Below are positions 6,109-8,276 of a stretch of 8,276 nt of DNA, one piece after another. A program made the translations under genes and the position numbers. Where the stretch lies: contig JAAZLU010000194.1 of assembly GCA_012799165.1 (NCBI GenBank), positions 1-8,276 on the forward strand, given 5' to 3'. The notes under the pieces are model-generated. The model had not been told where the DNA came from. It saw only the letters and a program-made list of their open reading frames with translations, and ran no database searches. This stretch comes from Clostridiales bacterium. GTDB lineage: Bacteria; Bacillota; Clostridia; Peptostreptococcales; Anaerovoracaceae. Position 1 is the stretch's first letter. Each line of letters starts with the position of its first letter.

Positions 6109-8253
6109 ATGGAATTTACTGACTACAGGACATTCAGGACTGCCGTCGGAGGTAGACTGCTCGAAGTAGAGATCGGAAAGGTCTGCGAGCAGGCCAACGG
6201 CCAGGCTTGGATAAAGTACGGCGATACCATCGTCAGCTGCACTGCAACGATGTCCAAAACGCAGAGGGAAGGCATCGATTTCTTCCCGCTCTCCTGCGAT
6301 TTCGAGGAAAAGATGTACGCCGCAGGTAAGATACCCGGGGGCTTCATCAAGAGGGAAGGAAGACCTTCCGAAAAGGCGGTGCTCACTTCAAGATTAATTG
6401 ACAGGCCGCTGCGCCCGCTCTTTCCGAAGGGTTTCTACAACGATGTTCAGATCGTCGCTACATGCATGTCCATGGACAACGACTGCCCGCCGGAGTTCTG
6501 CGCTTTGCTTGGTTCTTCGATTTCTCTTTCGATCTCCGACATCCCCTGGGCCGGTCCCATTGCGGGCGTAATCGTCGGCAGAATCGACGGAAGATTCATC
6601 ATAAATCCAACTTCGGAAGAGAAAGAAGTATCGGATTTAGATATGACCGTCGCGGGTACCAAGGAAGCCATCATGATGGTCGAAGCCGGAGCGAACGAGG
6701 TCCCCGAGGAAGTCGTCCTCGATGCGATAATGTTTGCGCACGAAGAGATTAAAAAATTAGTCGCTTTTGTCGAAGAGATAAGTGCGGAAGTGGGTAAAGA
6801 AAAGCTCCAAATTGAGCTCTATGAGCCCCCCGCGGAAATAAATGCCGCGGTTCGCGAATATGCCGAACTCAAGATGCGAGAGGCGATATTTACCAAGGAT
6901 AAACTCGAGAGAATTGCCAATATGGATGCCGTCGAGGCCGATACGAAGGCATATTTCGCCAATATTTTTTCCGAGAGAGAAAAAGACGTGAATTCGGTAA
7001 TCGACGACATTATAAGCGAGCAGGTTCGCGGAATGATTTTAGACAAGGGCATACGCCCCGACAGCAGAGCACTCGACGAGATAAGGCCTATATGGTGCGA
7101 GACGAGCGTGCTCCCCAGAGTTCACGGATCGGGCCTCTTTACCAGGGGGCAGACTCAAGTCATATCCGCTACGACCCTCGGAACCATAGCGGAAGGGCAG
7201 ATTCTCGACGGAATCTTCGAGGAGACAGGCAAGAGGTATATGCATCAATACAACTTCCCCGGATATTCAACCGGTGAGGCAAGGCCCATGCGCGGCCCGG
7301 GCAGAAGGGAGATAGGACACGGAGCTCTTGCAGAAAGAGCGCTGTTGCCGGTTCTTCCCAGCGAGGAGGAATTCCCGTATTCAATCCGCGTCGTATCCGA
7401 AGTTCTTTCTTCCAACGGTTCTTCTTCCATGGCTTCGGTGTGCGGCTCCTGCCTTTCGCTGATGGATGCGGGCGTTCCCATCAAGGCTCCCGTAGCCGGC
7501 ATAGCGATGGGGCTCATGGAGAGAGTCGGTGCGGACGGTACGAGTGAATATGCGGTACTCTCCGACATTCAGGGCATAGAAGACTTTATGGGAGACATGG
7601 ACTTTAAGGTCGCCGGAACCGAAAAGGGCGTAACGGCCATCCAGATGGATATCAAGGTTCACGGCCTTTCGAGAGAAGTGCTCGAGATGGCGCTGAGGCA
7701 GGCCAGAGAAGGTCGCATGCACATAATGAGCAAGATGCTGCAGGAGCTCCCCGAACCCAGAAAGGAACTCTCCAAGTATGCGCCTCTCATCACCAGCATG
7801 ATGATAGACCCCGACAAGATAAGGATAGTCATCGGCAAGGGCGGAGAGACCATCAACGGATTGATCGCCCGCACCGGAGCGAGGATAGATATCGACGACA
7901 CGGGTCTGATATACATAGCGGCTCCCGATACGGAGTCCGGTGAAGCCGCCCGCAGGGAGATTGAGATGCTCGTAAAGGATGTTGAAGTAGGAGAGACTTA
8001 CACCGGCAAGGTCGTAAGGATACTCATGGGAGCCAAGGGCGGTGAGCTCGGCGCCTTCGTCAACATACTACCCGGCAAGGACGGTCTGCTTCACATATCA
8101 AAGATAAGCAAGCGCAGAATACCGAAGGTGACGGATATTTTGGATGTGGGCGATACGGTCACCGTCAGAGTCGAAGAGATCGACGACAGAGACAGAATCA
8201 ACCTCACCAGAAGAGGGCTTGAGGATATTCCCATAATCAAGGGCGAAGAATAG
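6109..8253 (+). CDS. pnp: Polyribonucleotide nucleotidyltransferase (PNPase)
   Basis: PNPase is a trimeric 3'-to-5' phosphorolytic exoribonuclease that degrades mRNA to nucleoside diphosphates and can add tails in reverse. The 714-aa length is standard. The first RNase PH domain shows GGFIKREGRPSEKA (from 77) and SRLIDRPLRPLFPKGF. A helical linker spans roughly 225-310. The second RNase PH domain shows GLFTRGQTQ (342-350) and the catalytic EDFMGDMDFK with D492, D498 and K500, equivalent to E. coli D486, D492 and K494. The KH domain has GKGG at 576-579 and the S1 domain begins near 628. Oddly, S1 reads VVRILMGAKGGELGAFV where most PNPases have a short VVRIxxFGAFV, an apparent insert of several residues in the first loop. 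The start ATG follows the leader hairpin. The stop is TAG, closely followed by TAA. Confidence 0.98.
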   Translation: MEFTDYRTFRTAVGGRLLEVEIGKVCEQANGQAWIKYGDTIVSCTATMSKTQREGIDFFPLSCDFEEKMYAAGKIPGGFIKREGRPSEKAVLTSRLIDRPLRPLFPKGFYNDVQIVATCMSMDNDCPPEFCALLGSSISLSISDIPWAGPIAGVIVGRIDGRFIINPTSEEKEVSDLDMTVAGTKEAIMMVEAGANEVPEEVVLDAIMFAHEEIKKLVAFVEEISAEVGKEKLQIELYEPPAEINAAVREYAELKMREAIFTKDKLERIANMDAVEADTKAYFANIFSEREKDVNSVIDDIISEQVRGMILDKGIRPDSRALDEIRPIWCETSVLPRVHGSGLFTRGQTQVISATTLGTIAEGQILDGIFEETGKRYMHQYNFPGYSTGEARPMRGPGRREIGHGALAERALLPVLPSEEEFPYSIRVVSEVLSSNGSSSMASVCGSCLSLMDAGVPIKAPVAGIAMGLMERVGADGTSEYAVLSDIQGIEDFMGDMDFKVAGTEKGVTAIQMDIKVHGLSREVLEMALRQAREGRMHIMSKMLQELPEPRKELSKYAPLITSMMIDPDKIRIVIGKGGETINGLIARTGARIDIDDTGLIYIAAPDTESGEAARREIEMLVKDVEVGETYTGKVVRILMGAKGGELGAFVNILPGKDGLLHISKISKRRIPKVTDILDVGDTVTVRVEEIDDRDRINLTRRGLEDIPIIKGEE

Positions 8254-8258
8254 TAAAT

Positions 8259-8276
8259 GAGCGGGGGCCTGCTCTT
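8259..8276 (+). terminator. Possible terminator after pnp, cut by the window end
   Basis: GAGCGG (8259-8264) can pair with CTGCTC (8269-8274, one G-U) around GGGC, and TT begins at the last two bases. The T run needed to confirm a terminator would lie beyond the window. An ATG at 8257 could instead open another gene, but it lacks a good ribosome binding site and overlaps this hairpin. Confidence 0.45.

Noticed and set aside
8257..8276. Start of a further gene at ATG 8257
   Set aside because: There is no good ribosome binding site, only six codons are visible, and the stretch is better read as a terminator-like hairpin.

Overview
The window is a stretch of bacterial chromosome carrying the conserved translation and RNA-processing cluster that follows nusA in many Bacillota. 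All genes are on the + strand, in the order infB (5' end cut off), rbfA, nrnA (DHH/DHHA1), truB, ribF, a small unidentified ORF, rpsO and pnp. The gene order, the DHH gene between rbfA and truB, and the style of S15, IF2 and PNPase suggest a member of Clostridia. Arginine is written largely as AGA/AGG and isoleucine often as ATA, although base composition looks balanced to slightly GC-rich by eye. I cannot name a genus. There is no sign of mobile elements, phage, CRISPR, tRNA or rRNA, and coding density is very high.

Bases 1-5557 form a tightly packed block of six genes, each overlapping the next by 1 or 4 bases (TAATG, TTGA, then three ATGA junctions). This predicts one transcript with translational coupling. 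It covers IF2 (fMet-tRNA delivery), RbfA (30S maturation), NrnA (nanoRNA and pAp turnover), TruB (tRNA Psi55), RibF (FMN/FAD synthesis) and a 79-aa protein that faintly resembles the DUF3467 family.

Bases 5558-5705 are a regulatory gap. They hold a good sigma-A-type promoter with an extended -10, an inverted repeat around its -35 box, and a leader of about 80 nt with small potential hairpins before the strong rpsO Shine-Dalgarno. This is a candidate site for S15 autoregulation. rpsO (88 aa) follows.

Bases 5973-6108 hold a compact GC-rich hairpin that looks like an intrinsic terminator or attenuator. After it comes a long imperfect hairpin at 6021-6084 (about 26 base pairs by hand), directly upstream of the pnp ribosome binding site. 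Its position and form recall the pnp leader hairpin of E. coli, where RNase III and PNPase act together in autoregulation. pnp (714 aa) is complete. The last bases of the window hold a possible terminator cut by the edge.

The genes share one theme: ribosome assembly, initiation, and RNA modification and decay. PNPase yields short oligonucleotides that NrnA-type enzymes finish. I see no new multi-gene system here. The points most worth a second look are the pnp leader hairpin, the rpsO promoter and leader, and the coupled small ORF between ribF and rpsO.
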